Origin: Jaltomata sinuosa
Lineage: Eukaryota; Streptophyta; Magnoliopsida; Solanales; Solanaceae
NCBI GenBank assembly: GCA_003996215.1
Contig: QJPP01004101.1
Location: forward strand, 55,601 to 119,600
Length of the DNA: 64,000 nt
Direction of reading: 5' to 3'
Below are positions 1-13,444 of the stretch, piece by piece. Position 1 is the first letter of the stretch; each line of letters opens with the position of its first letter. Made by a program: the position numbers and the translations under genes. The notes beneath the pieces were generated by a model. That model worked only from the letters and a program-made list of their open reading frames with translations. It did no database searches and was not told the origin of the DNA.

Positions 1-935
1 AGTTTATGGAAGTGGATGTGGATTTATACTTTTTGCATTGTGAACTTTGTGGACGTGGACGTGGACATGGACATGAATTTATTTTTTCTACCTCAAAGAT
101 GTTGGTGGATATTTTGTACACATGAACGTAGATGCGGTCGTGGATTTAACTTTTCTCTCAAAGCGGACATCATGGTGGCTTTAACTCTCCATCAAATAGA
201 CGTGGATATACATTTAGCTTTTGTTAAAGTAGATGTAGACAGGGACTTAGCTCTTGTTCAAGTCATATTCCAAATGTGGATTCAACTCATCACCGAATTT
301 TGTGGATTCAAAATTATTCTTAAGCACGAACTGAAAGTGTAAACTTTCTCAATCATATCTCTTAATATATATTTCTTTATCACTAACAGTTGTTTTTAGC
401 TTGTGGCTTTTTAAAAATGACAAGATCAAAGTTGGCATCACTCATCAACTCGTGGAGCATAATTTAAGCAGTGAACTGGGGCAAATTGCTGAAGTTTGAG
501 TTAAGCTCATCAGCAAGAGGTCGAAGATCTACTCCCGAACTACAGTCTATATATCTGTGGATCTTTGAGTAATTTAAATTCTCTCAAGTCTAAATCGTGC
601 TCATTTTAAAAGTCGTAAACTCCTTAACCTCTTCCTTCGTATATTCCAATATCAAATCGTGTCAATCAAATTTCCTACTCTTTTGAACTACATATGACCT
701 GATTCTCATGAAACCCGAGATATGTAGGCACTCTAAACTGGAGTTCGATCGTAAATTTAAAAATATTTCATAGAAGTCTCATGATCTTTCCTTTTTCTAC
801 CCCATAATCTATCCATCACGCATATCTTCTGAATTTCTTTCGAAGTCGTATTTGTCGATCGGGAAAAAATTGGCTACTGCGTCAACTTCTTTGCCCGAAA
901 ATTCTTACATCATCTCCGGTCAAAGAGGGGCAAGC
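1..935 (+). mobile_element. 3' internal region of a plus-strand Tat/Ogre-type gypsy element
   Basis: This stretch lies directly before an LTR and ends in a polypurine tract (AAAGAGGGGCAAGC, 922-935), so it is the last internal part of a truncated plus-strand element. Around 690-760 a block reading 'gaacta...gacctgattctcatgaaacccgagatatgtaggca' matches the reverse complement of 52105-52165 in the big minus-strand element, which places both in one lineage. No protein domain is visible. The only sizeable frame (16-342) encodes Asp-Val/Asp-Met repeats from a GTGGAC-like simple repeat and is not credible as a gene. Everything upstream (gag-pol) lies outside the window. Confidence 0.7.
13..260 (+). 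repeat. Degenerate GTGGAY hexamer repeat
   Basis: Units such as gtggatgtgga, gtggacgtggacgtggacatggac and gacgtggatat recur with drift over about 250 bases. It sits in the 3' untranslated part of a Tat-type element, a position where this lineage often carries tandem arrays. Confidence 0.6.
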
Positions 936-3900
936 TGTTGACACCCAATTTTGTCCCACCTTTTCTCTAATTTATTTTCTTATGCTTTCTAGTCATTAAT
1001 AATTTACGTTTTTAACTATTACGATAATTTTACTATTTTTTCACTAAGATTATTATTATATTATCTTTTACTAGTCTTGTTATTAATAAATAAATATAAC
1101 ATTAGTATCGTCATTATAGTTACGTTATTTATCTCTATTATTCTAGTTTTTGTTATTATCTATCGTCATCGTTATTTGTGCTAATTATAATGATTATTAA
1201 ATTTATTACTCTAGTTATTACTTTACTAATATTATATAGGTGTATTTTTTCTAGATTATAATCTTCATATTTTATTTTTTTTGTGTTTTGTTGGCTATAT
1301 ATTATATATCTTGGTTAAATCGTTAAGATGAGGAAGCCCAAAGAAATTATTTTTTGAGAAGGGAAAAGGGCCATGAATATCAGCCAAAGTAGACTCTAAA
1401 TCAGACCAAATTTTCAGCCCCCTTTTCAATATCATTTCTCTCCAAAATCAGTCCAAAAGGGCCCAACAAAGTAATAAGTCCAAACCCATAAAAATTGACC
1501 CGACCATAACTTATGTATTGTAAACCCTTTTCTCTAACCCTAATCCTAAAGTCAGCAGTGCACATGTCCCTTTCCCATCTCTTTCTCCTTCAAGAAAATG
1601 CTTCATCACTCCATAACAATGGCATTGACTATCTCATTATTTTTGTGCAAATTTCAGAAGTTTCAAATGCGTCTCCATCATCCTCTTTCTCATCTCATAC
1701 TCTAAGAAGCATCAAATCTTTGAAGGACAGAGAAGATATCGACATTTTGAGAAAAAAATTGAATCCTTCACGTGAATAGCCAAGTTCGTCCAAAAATCCT
1801 TAAACGTTCGAATTTCAAACTTTCTTTGACCAAAGTTTCAAACTTCCATGTTCAAAATCCCGCCCAAACTCGAACCCTAGTTCTTGGCTATAAATACCCC
1901 TTATATGTTCAACGAAAAAAGGAAGTTTTCAGACCACAAAAATTCCTCAACTCTTGTCTATCTACTTCAGTTTATTTACAAGTTTTTGTTCTCATATTTG
2001 ATGGTAGAGGAGCAGTGGATCTTAGAACCTCAAAGCCTAGGTTCACTTCCTCTAAGAAGGTCAGTAATCATCCTCATCTTTCATTTAATTTCAGAATTAA
2101 TTATAGTCATTAGAATATTCTCGTCGTTTACTTAAACTTCTGTTTTAAATGCGTAATCTGCTTCGTTTTGTTTTGATGCACAAATCAGCCTTTAAGTTGT
2201 TTAAATTGTTGTTAAAAAGGCTATTTATTGATTAACTTACGGTTAATCTTGTAGCTCGTTCTAACTTCTTTTTTAATGTCTTTAAGTTTCCGTTTTGCCG
2301 TGTGTCTTCTTAAAAAAAAATTAATTTGCAAGAAGCCTACATAAAGTTGTAATTTGAAGGGGAAAAGCTACTAATTTTACTTGTTTAGATCTTCTGTTGT
2401 CACCATGTTTATTACACTCACTCGAATCGTGTTCCTAATGAGTGTACATCTGAAAGTAAAGTCTAATATGACTGCGGCGATTTCTTATGCGTTTTAAGAT
2501 CGCTTAAGCTTATAAGAAATTGAGAAAATATCCTCTATTTGATAAGTGACTGACGGTATGCTTGAGTTATGGCCAGATTTATTTTCTTTATAGCTAATGA
2601 CTTGGTAAAATAAAAATGAACAGAAAAATCTATTTTTAAGCATTTGTGGACAGCAACGATCGCGTATGTTTAAACGCAAACTTGCGAATTTTATTGTGAT
2701 TTTCTCATCTCGTAAGTTCATCAGTTAAGCATAAAGAGTGTAGGCCTTTGAGTAGTCCTTATTTGTGATGTAGAAACCATGCCCAGCTGAGTATATTACC
2801 CCCTACATGCTGCGCGTTGTAGGCCTAAGTTTTTTTTTTAATTAGATGTCAACTTCCTTTTTAGGTATAATGTTTATCCATAAATGTGAGTGTTTTGAGT
2901 CTTAGAATTCTCACTGGGAGTGATCATTTTTGCTTAACATGTTGATGCCCTGTATTTCTAAATCATAGGGGAAGTTCTTCTTTGAGCCATTCCTTGGTTT
3001 TATTTTAAATATTTAAATCGTAATGAGCTATAGATTATAGTTAATTTTTTTTCCTCACTATGGATTAATAGCCTCAATTAAGGTTTCAACTATCCTGCAT
3101 ATCTAACTTTTTGTATTCGTCTATTTTTGCATGAACACTTTGGAGCAAATGGAGTCTTAGTTTGTTATTCTCGCAAAATCATAGGAGTCTCGAAATAAGA
3201 CTCAACACCTCCATACCCACATAGAGTCATGACATCTCATCTCCTTTAATCACATTCGAGGAAACAAGCGAAAATGGCTTGGCATTTCTACTCGTTTTCT
3301 CTTATCATTTACTCTATCTATTTGTTTACGATTAATTATTGATGTATGTGCTTGGGGGAATTATTCCTAGTCTTGAGTTTATCTGTTGATAACTAGTTAT
3401 ATAGTTCTCTTTAATTACTTAGAGTTTTATCGGTTATTTTATGAAAACAAGTATATTTTTATCACATAGAGATAACATTTTCTCTTAGGACTAAAACATG
3501 TAGCGTATTTCAATAACCATGTTCCAATTATAAGACTTTTAAAAATAGGTGTTGGTCAACTCTTCTTCAATTTTTAGTACTCCATTTGTATAACCAAAGA
3601 TGATTTTCTTATTAATTAGTAGTAATAGTTATAAAAAATAGCTTTTGTGATACGTGATTTTCTTAAAATAAATAAATAATAATAATGATTTGCAACTAGT
3701 TCTTTTAATATCAAATGTGTTAATTCATTTCCATCAACTTTGAGCCAATAAATTTTTTAGTTTCATCTTTCTTTGTTTAAAAATCAAAATCTAGCCTTCC
3801 TCTAAAAAATAATGTTTTGAAACAATTATGCGTGGTTTCATGTATTTTTTTAAAAGTCGTCTATAAAATCTATGCTTGAGTTTGTATTTTTAAAGAAAAA

Positions 3901-4212
3901 CGAGATTTGTTTTTAACATACAAAGTTCTCAATGATTTATTTTAGCTTATTCATTAACTTAAGTCCCACAGGTTAATCGTTTTAAAACGAATCTTAAAGG
4001 ATGCCTCACCCCTACCTTTAGGATTAATTGAATCCTTACCTTAGAATCTCTAAATGTTAGCAGACCTTACATAGTTAATAACGATTAGTTTTAGGTGCCC
4101 TAACTCACCTTTATAATATAGTTAGATGGTGACTCTTTAAATTAGTTAATTAATTTGAGAATCACCAATATGTTGTAAACTAATTTGACCTTGGTTAAAA
4201 TGGGGTATAACA
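936..4212 (+). mobile_element. 3' LTR of a Tat/Ogre-type gypsy element (about 3.3 kb)
   Basis: The LTR starts TGTTGACACCCAATTTTG right after the polypurine tract and ends ...TGGGGTATAACA, giving TG...CA termini. The start matches the inner edge of the LTR at 47096-51951 (TGTTGACACCCAATTTTGG on its coding strand). The end has the same layout: a 'ggtggcgactct'-like block shortly before the terminus and an A-rich run before the last bases. The rest has diverged strongly, so it is a related but older family. No 5' LTR is in the window, so a target duplication cannot be tested. Small frames inside (1513-2135) are LTR sequence, not genes. Confidence 0.75.
1889..1896 (+). promoter_or_regulatory. TATA box of the Tat-type LTR
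   Basis: TATAAATA in the context ggcTATAAATAcccc, about 950 bases into the LTR. This is the expected place for the U3/R promoter of a long LTR. Confidence 0.5.
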
Positions 4213-4774
4213 ATTATCTCTTCTTTTTAAATGTCTCTGTCTCTCATTCTTTTTCAATCTTTTCATGTTTCTTTCCCTTTCTTTTTTTTTAACTCTTCTG
4301 CTAGCTCATTTTTCTACCTTCTTTATCCCACTTCCATTCCTATTTTCTACTTTAACACTTTCACAGATGATGATATGCTCTTTCTTTTCTAGTAAGAACC
4401 AGATTAGTCTTCAACAGACAAAACTATATCAGCCTTTTATTTTATTTTGCTTCCCATTATATTTCATCTATTACTTTGATATCCTTCTAATTCCTTAATC
4501 AACTTTCAATTTGGTCTATGCAACCTCCAATCCACCTTTTATAACATCTCACGGTCAGATTATGTTCTTTATTGACAGATTACTACTGCGAAATTCCTCA
4601 AATTATTGACATCTCGGGCTTATGAAATTCTTACAATGAAAAAGTTAATATTTTAATGGAGGGTTAAGGTAAAGTTTTTCATATATTATAGTGTATGGGG
4701 TGATGATATGGAACTGATGAATGATGATGCACAGTGAAGATGATTATTTCAAAGATTTTTTTGAGTTTAAAAAA

Positions 4775-5030
4775 GTGTATATACAATATAACAATGTATA
4801 CGAGGTGTATATTCATCTTTTTACATTGTTATATATTATATATAAAATGCTTATACAATGTATAATGTACATACGATAGTGTGTATATAAAGTGTATATA
4901 CACCTTTATACATTATTATACATTATATATACATTGCATAATGAACATATGGTAGTGTGTATATGTTATATGACAATGTATATGAAATGTATATACACCT
5001 TTATAATTGTTATACATTTTCTATATACTA
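4775..5030. repeat. AT-rich tandem repeat, about three units of 75-105 bases
   Basis: Each unit contains GTGTATAT..., a TGTATATACACCTTTATA-like palindromic core and ACATTRTTATACATT. Unit starts are near 4775, 4880 and 4955. The units can pair with themselves, so stem formation is likely. Confidence 0.6.
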
Positions 5031-5724
5031 TTGACACATTATTTATATATTTGGATCTGTAAGGGAATTACTATTGATTTTTTTATCTCTTTTGTATTTA
5101 GTTTTTTTTGTTTTTTTTAGTTGTTGAAGATTCTTTCTCTTCAAATTTTTACAATAGCCATAGTAATTGTTATAAGAATAGTAGGTGTAGAAGTTATGGT
5201 GATTGTTGAATAGATTTTTTTTAATTCTTTATTGTAGATTGCAAATATTTTTTGGTGGAGAAAGAAAGTGTGACAGTAGAGATGGAGTTTTGGTGTTACT
5301 GTATTGATGGAGATGATATTGTATTATTTTTATAGCGGGGGAGACGAAATTATAGTGTTGCTTCAGTAGTAAATAAATGAATTCTATGAAGTTTTGCATA
5401 AAAAATTATGAATAAATGAGTTTATGTTGAATTGATGTTAGTCGATTGCCGCAATAAAAAGTTTTGGCCATTTTTCATGTAAAAATAAAGTTGACTATAT
5501 TTATTGTAACTTTATTAGTTTACTGTATATATATGTAAATCTCTCTTACTAATATCTATGGGTTATAAAACATATTGGATCATTTAAAAATTATAACTTT
5601 AAACTTGAAACAGTATGTTAAAAGATAAAAACTATAAAAAAGTTTAAGAAATATTTATAAATTACATAACAATAAATATTTTTATGTATAAAATATTTTT
5701 AAAAATAGTATACATGTAATATCA

Positions 5725-5890
5725 GATTGGTTCTGTTCGGTTTGACTTTTTTTAGTTAAAACCAAACCAAATCAATTATAGTCGAGGTTTTTTTTCCAAT
5801 ACCAAACCAAGTCAAATCAAATCACTAGTCGTATTTTTTTGCGGGTTGGTTCGATTTGTGGTTCAGTTTTGTTCACCCAATTTTTAGCTA
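5725..5890. repeat. Dispersed 'ggtttgg/accaaacc' repeat fragment
   Basis: Alternating blocks such as gttcggtttgact, aaaaccaaaccaaatc and gggttggttcgatttg resemble the ends of a common, poorly classified plant dispersed repeat. It stops abruptly at the chromovirus fragment (about 5906). I cannot assign it to a class. Confidence 0.35.
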
Positions 5891-5906
5891 TGCACCCAAT
5901 TTTTTT

Positions 5907-6200
5907 CATGTATCGATGTTGCGACGGTATGTTCCATATGAGTCTCATGTATTGCAGTGGGATTCAGTTCAGTTGGATGAAAGGTTGACTTTTGTTGAGT
6001 AGCCGATTGCAATTTTGGCTAGAGATGCCAGGAGATTGAGATCTAGGGATATTCCGGTTGTGATAGTTCAGTGGAGGCATCGTCAGATCGAGGAGGCTAC
6101 CTGGGAGATCAAGAGAGATATGCGGGCCCAGTATCTGCGGCTATTTGAGCCTCCAGGTACCGCTTTCTTCTCAACATTCGAGGACAAAAGTCCTTTTTAG
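5907..6200 (+). pseudogene. Chromovirus integrase C-terminus with chromodomain (truncated)
   Basis: This is the last part of a Ty3/gypsy chromovirus polyprotein. Reading from the codons for H-V-S-M-L-R-R-Y-V-P, the frame stays open to 6200 except for one in-frame TAG near 6000. The chromodomain core is clear: 'IPVVIVQWRHRQIEEATWE' followed by a charged helix and 'LFEPPGTAFFSTFEDKSPF'. In autonomous elements the chromodomain directs the integrase to marked chromatin. All of gag, protease, RT, RNase H and the catalytic core of the integrase are missing to the left. The LTR follows 10 bases after the stop codon, as in the Tekay/Del group. Assignment to chromoviruses is firm; the clade is probable. 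Confidence 0.85.
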
Positions 6201-6210
6201 TAGTGGATGA

Positions 6211-9200
6211 TGTAATGACCCTTCCAGTCATTTTCGCATTTGCGCCTTCTTAGTACTGTTAGAGCCTTCCTATAGCGGCTGCAAGTCATTTATGGCTTGC
6301 TGGGATGGGTAGTTCGGTGCCCTGGCCATTTATTTGTTCTGTGTGGCCAATTCCCTATTTTAGAGCTGTGCTGTAGGAGCTGAGTATCGTAATCGTGCGA
6401 TAGTGTTTTGCAATTGTATGACCTCAAATGACCTTGTGGACAGGTCGATCTTGATTCGAGGTGTCGTATGACTTTCACCTTCATTCGTATCAAAGACTTA
6501 CGAGCCTAAGTTTGAGCATTTTATTAACAACGCGCGTATTTTGAAAATATTGGATTTGAAAGTTGAATTTGGTAAAGAGTTTTACTTTTCAATTTTTTTT
6601 AAGTATTTATGGAAAAAATATTTTTACTATGATATATTTGTGTATGTATCTATTTAATAAGAGTCTTATAAGTTATTAATATTTTAACGGAGATAGTAAA
6701 CTTAATTATGTTAAAAATTATTATTATAATATAATAGATTTTATTTGAAATAATTTTCTATTTATTATGATATATTCAAAAAGTTGTATTTATTTTATCA
6801 TGAACCTATGCAATACCCGAGTGCGTATATACTCGGATAAGGAAAATAAGGTTCTCACATCTCCACTTCCACGTGGAAGTGGAGGGATAGTGCAATAGTA
6901 GAGTACATTAAATGCTTGCCACCTTAGTTTGCAACTTATCACTTTATATTATTAATTAATTATAGTAGCTAGTTTCTTATCCTTATTTAAGTTGATTTAT
7001 GCATATGTTAATAGAAGGCATCAAATCTTCCCATTAACTTATTTTTCTCACGAAAGTCAAGCAACTATGTTCAAGATCATGCTTCTTACCAATTGTTAAA
7101 GAACGTTTTATTTCCATAGGATTATATATGGATTCTTGATTTTTAATATACAAATCTCGTGACTATGCTGCTCTATTATGCCCTTAGTGTTATATCGGCA
7201 TATGAAATGGAACCTTGGTTCCTTAAGTTGCATTTCGTGAGTTCCTTAACCTGCATAAATATCGCTTGATACAACACAAAGAGTTTAAATCTCTGTGTCA
7301 TGTCGGTTGTAGTTCTTATCATATATGTGCTCGTTTGATATTCCGTCAAGTTATTCAAGCCCGAGTTTGAGTTTGATGTTTGTTTTGGAGCTTCTCGGAG
7401 CATTTCAGGCTTGGACATCATCGTTTTAGCAGCTTGTCATCGGACGACAGGTAGGTTACGGTATAACTCCTCTAGACTTCGCATATATAGGATAAAATTG
7501 TACTATTGGGCATCCTTGGGTTGGGTTATTAGGTTGGTACCACAGACCTTGACCGCTTTATTCATGTCCGACCTACTTTCCTTCCCCCGATGTTTGTAGT
7601 ACTTACTTGATACGTTTTATTCACCCTTGTGGTCCTGTGAGGCCTTGTTGACTCTAGAACATAGAAGGTGGGTAATTGGGAATGTCCTCGAGTCCCGGAC
7701 ATAGAAATATCCTTCTAGGCTGGTTATGCTTGCTGAGTAGCTTTGGAGCCTGTGCAGGGCCGATAGGTTGATTGTGAGCTGTTGGGCAACTATCTGTGTT
7801 TGATCATATCATTTCCATGCATATAAAGAGGATTTACCCACGTTTTACTATGGTTTTGGCTTCGGGCCTACTAGTATTGTCTTTCTAAACTTTGCATGGC
7901 CCCGGGGGCCCGTTTTCGAAGGAAATAAATTGGAAATAGTTTGACTTAACTTGTGAATCTTCTTGGGGTAAGAGGAGGTTATGTTATGATTTCTATCACT
8001 AGTTTTTCGATTAATGCTAGACTCGGCAGGGTCGGGGTGCTAGTTGGGTTTTCTACTTATTTGGGGTGATTTTAGTCTCGATCGGATCGAGTGAGATGAC
8101 TTTCTACTGTTTTAGACCCGGTTATGCCCGGGCACCCTTGGAGGGGTTTTTAAGACATCTTTTGACTACTTTAGTCCTGAACAAGGTCTGGGCATGCATA
8201 TTCAAGACTGGGTCTCTATCGTGAACCCAGACTTGCTTTCAGATAACATGTCTTAGTACTAAGTTTTAGTATGGGGTTCGGGACCTCTATAGACCTTGTC
8301 GTCTGGGCCTGGGGATTTGGACTGCATATGCCGGAGAGAGGGTATACGTTGGAGTAGAGGTATACAGGTAGTGTCCTTCCATGGAACCTACCTGCTGGGC
8401 CCAATCGGCTCTGGAGGAGGTACATACAGAGTTTCTATCCCACCCTGAGGTTATCCTGCATCATATCATTCATTGTTTGAGGCTCCACCCTTGTTTACTA
8501 TTTGTTGAGTGTAAACTCCGATTTTATGGGTGGCCAGAGGTTTCTTTTTTCACTTATTTGCGTTCCTCGATTGTATGGGCGGCCGGGGGACTGTAGGTAG
8601 GCTCCTATTACTTTATCACGGTGTTATCCCCCCTGTTATGGTTATGCTTATAAGATTATATACAGATGAGTTGTTACTATTGGAGTTGAGATTGGTATGA
8701 TTAGTTGGGTTATTGATTCTTTTTTTCGAGCATGCCTATCTTTATTCTCCTCTTTTTTTCTTTGTACTTGGGGCTACCGGTATACTGTCCATTTCTAAAA
8801 CTTATTATCTATATACTATTATTGCACCGTTCCCAGGTGCATTATTTCTTGCTTTCACCTGTGCTTGTTGTGTATATATTCTGCTTGCTAGCCTCGCATG
8901 TGTTCTGTTGTATTCCCTCTGGGCTAGTTCTTGTGTACTTTTCATTGATTTCGGTGACTACTTGCTTCTATTCTGTCTGTTACTATGCTTTTATCTTATA
9001 TATGCCTAGTCGGCCTATGATACCTAATGGGTACCGGTTGCTTTGCAATTGGTGCTCATACTACACTCTGCATCTTCTGGTGCAGATCCTAGTGTGGGCC
9101 ATCGCCACTAGATCGCTGTGATTCATGCTTGGAGATTTGTTGAGGACTACTTTAGACTGAGGGTGAGCTCTTGGCGGCCAGAACTTAGCTTTATTTTATC

Positions 9201-9513
9201 TTTTGCTTTATGTACTCTATTACTATTCGGAGACATCTGTATATATATTAGTTTGGATCGTTGTACTCCTTATATGTATTTCTGGCTCTATACTATGATA
9301 CCAGGTTTTGGGGTTTGGTTTAGCTTCTGCACATGTGTATATATTTTTTTTATCTATCTTTTCATCTTGTTCCTTTGCTTCTGCTCGATTATATTATTTC
9401 TTCTTCTTAATTATTGGCTAGTAGCCCATTACTAACTGTTCTGGGCTATAGAGATTGGTTTGCCTACTGGGGGGTTGTAGGTTCCATTATGACCGAGAAA
9501 TTGGGTTGTGACA
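6211..9513 (+). mobile_element. 3' LTR of a Tekay/Del-like chromovirus (3.3 kb)
   Basis: The LTR begins TGTAATGACCCTTCCAGTCA just after the integrase stop and ends ...GAAATTGGGTTGTGACA. It is the inverted counterpart of the solo LTR at 37344-40693: for example, the block 'gtagcccattactaact...gggctat' and the terminal 100 bases match that LTR's reverse complement with mostly C-to-T and G-to-A changes. Hydrophobic frames at 8713-9435 are T-rich LTR sequence, and the matching frames in the solo LTR shift reading frame, so they are not genes. No 5' LTR or target duplication can be found because the element is truncated. Confidence 0.85.
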
Positions 9514-11270
9514 CCAACAAGAGGAAAATATAGTACTTCCCATCTAGGCTACTACTTAGCTCTCTCCACTAACAGTTGTGATAGCATAAGCCAAGATCAC
9601 TAAAGGAATAGAGTGGGAGCATGAGCATCACAGCTGAAGGAATACTGATCGGTCTTGACTTATACTTAGCATGTTCTAGCCACTCAAGGTGAGGTCTGAA
9701 AAGTCAAGTACAAAGGCCTGCGTGTCTCATATTCTGGACATATGAAGCATGGTTAGAGTAAGGAATAATAAGAACGAATTATTCAAGAAATCTGGTCTGA
9801 GCATATACATGATGTAGCATGATTGTATTAGCCATCAAGGCATATCCTGAGGACTGGTCTGAGTACATTGAACTGAGAATACTGTGAGACATGAGTTTAC
9901 TTGTATAATGAGTCTCATGGAATAAAGCTAGAATTCATAGAATCATAGAGTAAGACTGGAATCGTTGTCTGGATAAATTTCTGTTTGTTTTAAAAGCTGA
10001 GCATGGACATGAATATGTATGGGGTGCATGAATTTATACTTGATTATGACACAAATACGTCTGAGAATAGTGTCACCTTGACTGAAGTGCTAGGAAATCC
10101 ATTGGAATAAGAATGGATCGATATCCCATCATAGCCCTTTCTAGAATTCTGTACTAGTAGAGTCACAAGACTTGACTTGGTTATTCATTCTGTCATCTCC
10201 CCCTTAGCTCAAAAGTCACCCCTCTAAGTCTGTGGATCTCTCTCCCAAACTAGTCTATAACAACTAACTCTTGTAAGGTTGGGGTATCACTGTATTCCTG
10301 GATGCTAAACTTTCCCTGAAAGGCTATAACTGAAGACGCTAAACTCTTGCTAGGTCTTCTTCTGAGGTATCTCTTAGCTTCATCTTTACCCTTAAGGTAG
10401 TACTAGAGGACTCATACTCTTATTGATGTGGATAACCACTTTTTCTAACACTTAGCAATATGATCTTTGCTTATTCGTCTACTAACATCACATATCTAAG
10501 TTCACATCCATCAAAATCAACTGAATTCAGACCACACTAAGGGACTCAACATCGTCTATCTATAATCTCTTGAATTCATTGCAACAACATACTACTTTAG
10601 ATACATATATATTTTTCTACTATTCAAGGATCTTCTTCACCTAGTTCAAATATTCTCTAACTCATCTTAACCAACCATTCTTCCTCTCATAGCTACAATA
10701 CTTCTGAATTCGTACATCTAGTTCTGGGGTTATTCGGCTACTTATGGTCCATAACATCTCAATCCACACTAACTGCTAAGTGAATATACTACCCAAGTGC
10801 TTACACAACCATACCTTTTGGCTAAGGTGCCATTCATAGTAAAGTTTCTGGAAGAGGGTCTGAGAGAACATTCGATTGTAGGCTCAACTGCACGAGTGGA
10901 AGATGATACATGATTCTGAATTAGTAGACTTTAACGCACTAATGGGCTCCTCTCAATCCCTTGTGCAGTCTTTTGACTTTATGATTGCTCTATATGAGAG
11001 CATCACACTGATAGGAATCTAAACTTTACTCTTTCCACCACCTCAAAGATGAGGCATGACTGGAGGAATTAAAGCAACACATGAATCTGCGTAAGTTTTT
11101 GAAGGAACAGTTCTATTGCATGATTTGGAGTATGAAAGAAACATTTCCTAAATGCCCTGTAGCCTCTTGATTATTAGTGTGGTGCACAACACACTCATAA
11201 GCAAGACTCTACTAGACACGACTTCATAGATACCCTAGGACGCTTGAACTCTATGCTCTGATACCAAGTT
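9514..11270 (-). mobile_element. Leader (5' untranslated region) of a minus-strand chromovirus-like element
   Basis: Read on the minus strand, this begins at the 5' LTR (11271-14048) with an initiator-Met-tRNA-type PBS and continues with 'tagtagagtcttgcttatga...gtgttgtgcaccacac', a leader block I associate with Tekay-like elements. No frame of useful length is present and the expected gag start is not seen, so this is either a decayed or a coding-free leader. It is cut at 9513/9514 by the end of the plus-strand chromovirus LTR. Confidence 0.5.
11255..11266 (-). other. PBS, initiator methionine tRNA type
   Basis: On the minus strand the sequence TGGTATCAGAGC lies four bases inside the LTR end (...GTGCGACA-aact-TGGTATCAGAGC). 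This is the usual tRNA-iMet complement used by many plant LTR elements, and it fixes the element's orientation as minus. Confidence 0.75.
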
Positions 11271-13360
11271 TGTCGCACCCCGAGCCTATACCCTGGACGC
11301 AACAAGGCGCTTAGAGTCACAAGTGACCCCAAGCTAACCCATGGTCAGACATACTGCTGAGATATAGACTGAAAGTAAATGCACAAGCTAAAATGTGTTG
11401 AGCTCTAGAAAGAAATATTAAAACAAAATAAACTTTCATAAACTATGATACAATGGCATTTGAAAATTAATATAACTAACTGACTGACTGTCTGATTGTC
11501 TATGAAGCCTCTATTAAACACTGACTATCATTTGTCAATACATGACCCCCAACTATCTCTAATCAATATATAAGAACTGAAATCAAACTACTACGACTAC
11601 TAACTAACTAGGCTTCCCGAATAAGGAGAACTCGATCCCTGCTGACTCGAAGCTACGATATGTCTGACCATGATTCTAGGAGCTAGCACTGAAACCTACA
11701 TCATAAAATGATGCAGCACAAGGAAGGTATGCGGTCAGTACTTTTAATATACTGAGCATGTGAGATAATGCACTAACTTTGAAATCATGAGAAAACATGT
11801 ATACTGAAAGCATGGCTGAAAACTGGACTAAGTATAACATCTGAAGTGCATAAGTCAAAACTGTAGAACATAAACTCTTTTACTGAAGAGAATGTAAATC
11901 ATGTTGCTGGATTGTAACTGTGAGATCATGATGTTTAAAGATAAGTAAAACTATTACTTGGGATTCCATGGATTAAAAAGATAAAGTATGTCTGTAAATC
12001 ATGAAATAGTCCAACTGAGATGAAAATCATGAGTCATGATAAAAGTCATGTTTAAAGTAAATCCTTAGAGGAGTTTCTTCTACTGAGCATGCTGAAAATA
12101 TTGATATAGTGTATTGAATGCAAGCTGAAAGGTATAAGCTGATGCAATGACCAAGTATATAAACATGCAATTGTATAATACTGAACTGAACTGAATAACT
12201 GAATACAAGGTCATGCAATAATGAATATGGACTGTGGGAGGTACTGTTAACCGACATACCCCAAGCTGAGCTAACTGTGGGGACAACCTGTAACCCTGAC
12301 TGGGAGGGTGTTCATACCTTGCCAAGGGTACAAACAAATATGATATGGATCCACTAAACTAATGTCCACAAGGGACAAGAGTGTCAAACCTAATTTGATG
12401 GGTGACCCCTTTAGAACCTACAGTGGTGCCGTAGTTCTGGAACTTAGGGACTGCTACTAAAGGTCTCAGCCTAAACTGATGGGTGATCCTTCATCCCTTT
12501 ATCCGCTCGGTACTAAGTCTACTCCCAACTGAATATAAAGATATAAATGCAATGAAATACTGGATAGCTCAAAATACTGATATAATCTGAGAATGCCAAC
12601 TATTGATGAGAATGAAGCATTCTAATCATGTAATTCTGACTGACTGAGTACCTGACTAATAATGCATGAGAACATTTTGTATCATGTGATATATCTGAAT
12701 GTAAAAACTGTTCATATTTAAAACATATTTTATAGATCATACTGAAAGGTAGGTCGAAGCTTGCAAAATCATGCACAGTTCTTTTGTATGTAAAACAATT
12801 GGACTGAAGTGATTGGGAATCATGAATACTTGTCTGGAAGCAAAACCCATAGTTAAAATCATCATAAGGAAACTTAAACTTGTTTAGACTGAATGTTGAC
12901 AAGATGAACTGAATTCTGAAAGGAGAGCTAAATTTTGAGAAAATATTGTAAAATCAGGCTAAAATATGCTTCTCCCAAATATCTTGGGTTTTGAAATCTA
13001 TTTGCAGGAGTTCATGTAAAAATCATTCTACCAAGGCTAGTAGTTATGTAGAATCATCAAGAAATCAAATTCATAGTGAAACACATGTTTGGGTAAGAAC
13101 CCTAGAATCATAACTTGTAAAATCATACTGAAATCTGAAACTTTGGACATGAGGGAAAAAGGAAACCATCATTGGAATCCCACATACTTGGTTTATGATA
13201 ATCCTTGAAGAGAACCTGAAGTTTGAAGCTTGATGGAGATAGCCCTAGATCTGAAATTTGGAGAAGAATGCTCTTTTCTCCTTTGAAACTGACTTGAGAG
13301 ATTGAATGAGGAAAACTGATATGTTGGGAGGTATTTTACTTATTAAAATAAGCCTAAAAC

Positions 13361-13368
13361 TATTTATA
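13361..13368 (-). promoter_or_regulatory. TATA box of the minus-strand LTR
   Basis: TATAAATA on the minus strand (ctaacTATAAATAgtttt), 680 bases into the LTR. Confidence 0.5.
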
Positions 13369-13444
13369 GTTAGAGCTCAAAGAAGAAAGAATGGTCTGAA
13401 ATACCCCTAGAATACTAAATTAAAAACTGCTGAAAAAACTCATC

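Larger units (their letters stand above)
4213..5906. other. AT-rich intergenic stretch without a gene
   Basis: No coding or TE domain is seen between the Tat-type LTR and the chromovirus remnant. One frame at 4265-4498 encodes a Phe/Leu/Ser-rich low-complexity peptide from CT-rich DNA and is rejected as a gene. The stretch holds an AT tandem repeat (4775-5030) and a GGTTTGG-type dispersed repeat (5725-5890). Confidence 0.7.

Noticed and set aside
16..342. 108-codon frame with Asp-Val repeats
   Set aside because: It is the translation of a GTGGAC simple repeat in a retrotransposon 3' region.
4265..4498. 77-codon Phe/Leu-rich frame
   Set aside because: Low-complexity CT-rich DNA, no domain, no supporting context.
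8713..9435. Hydrophobic open frames that look like membrane proteins
   Set aside because: They are T-rich LTR sequence. The homologous stretch in the solo LTR (37705-38104) shifts frame midway, so no protein is conserved.
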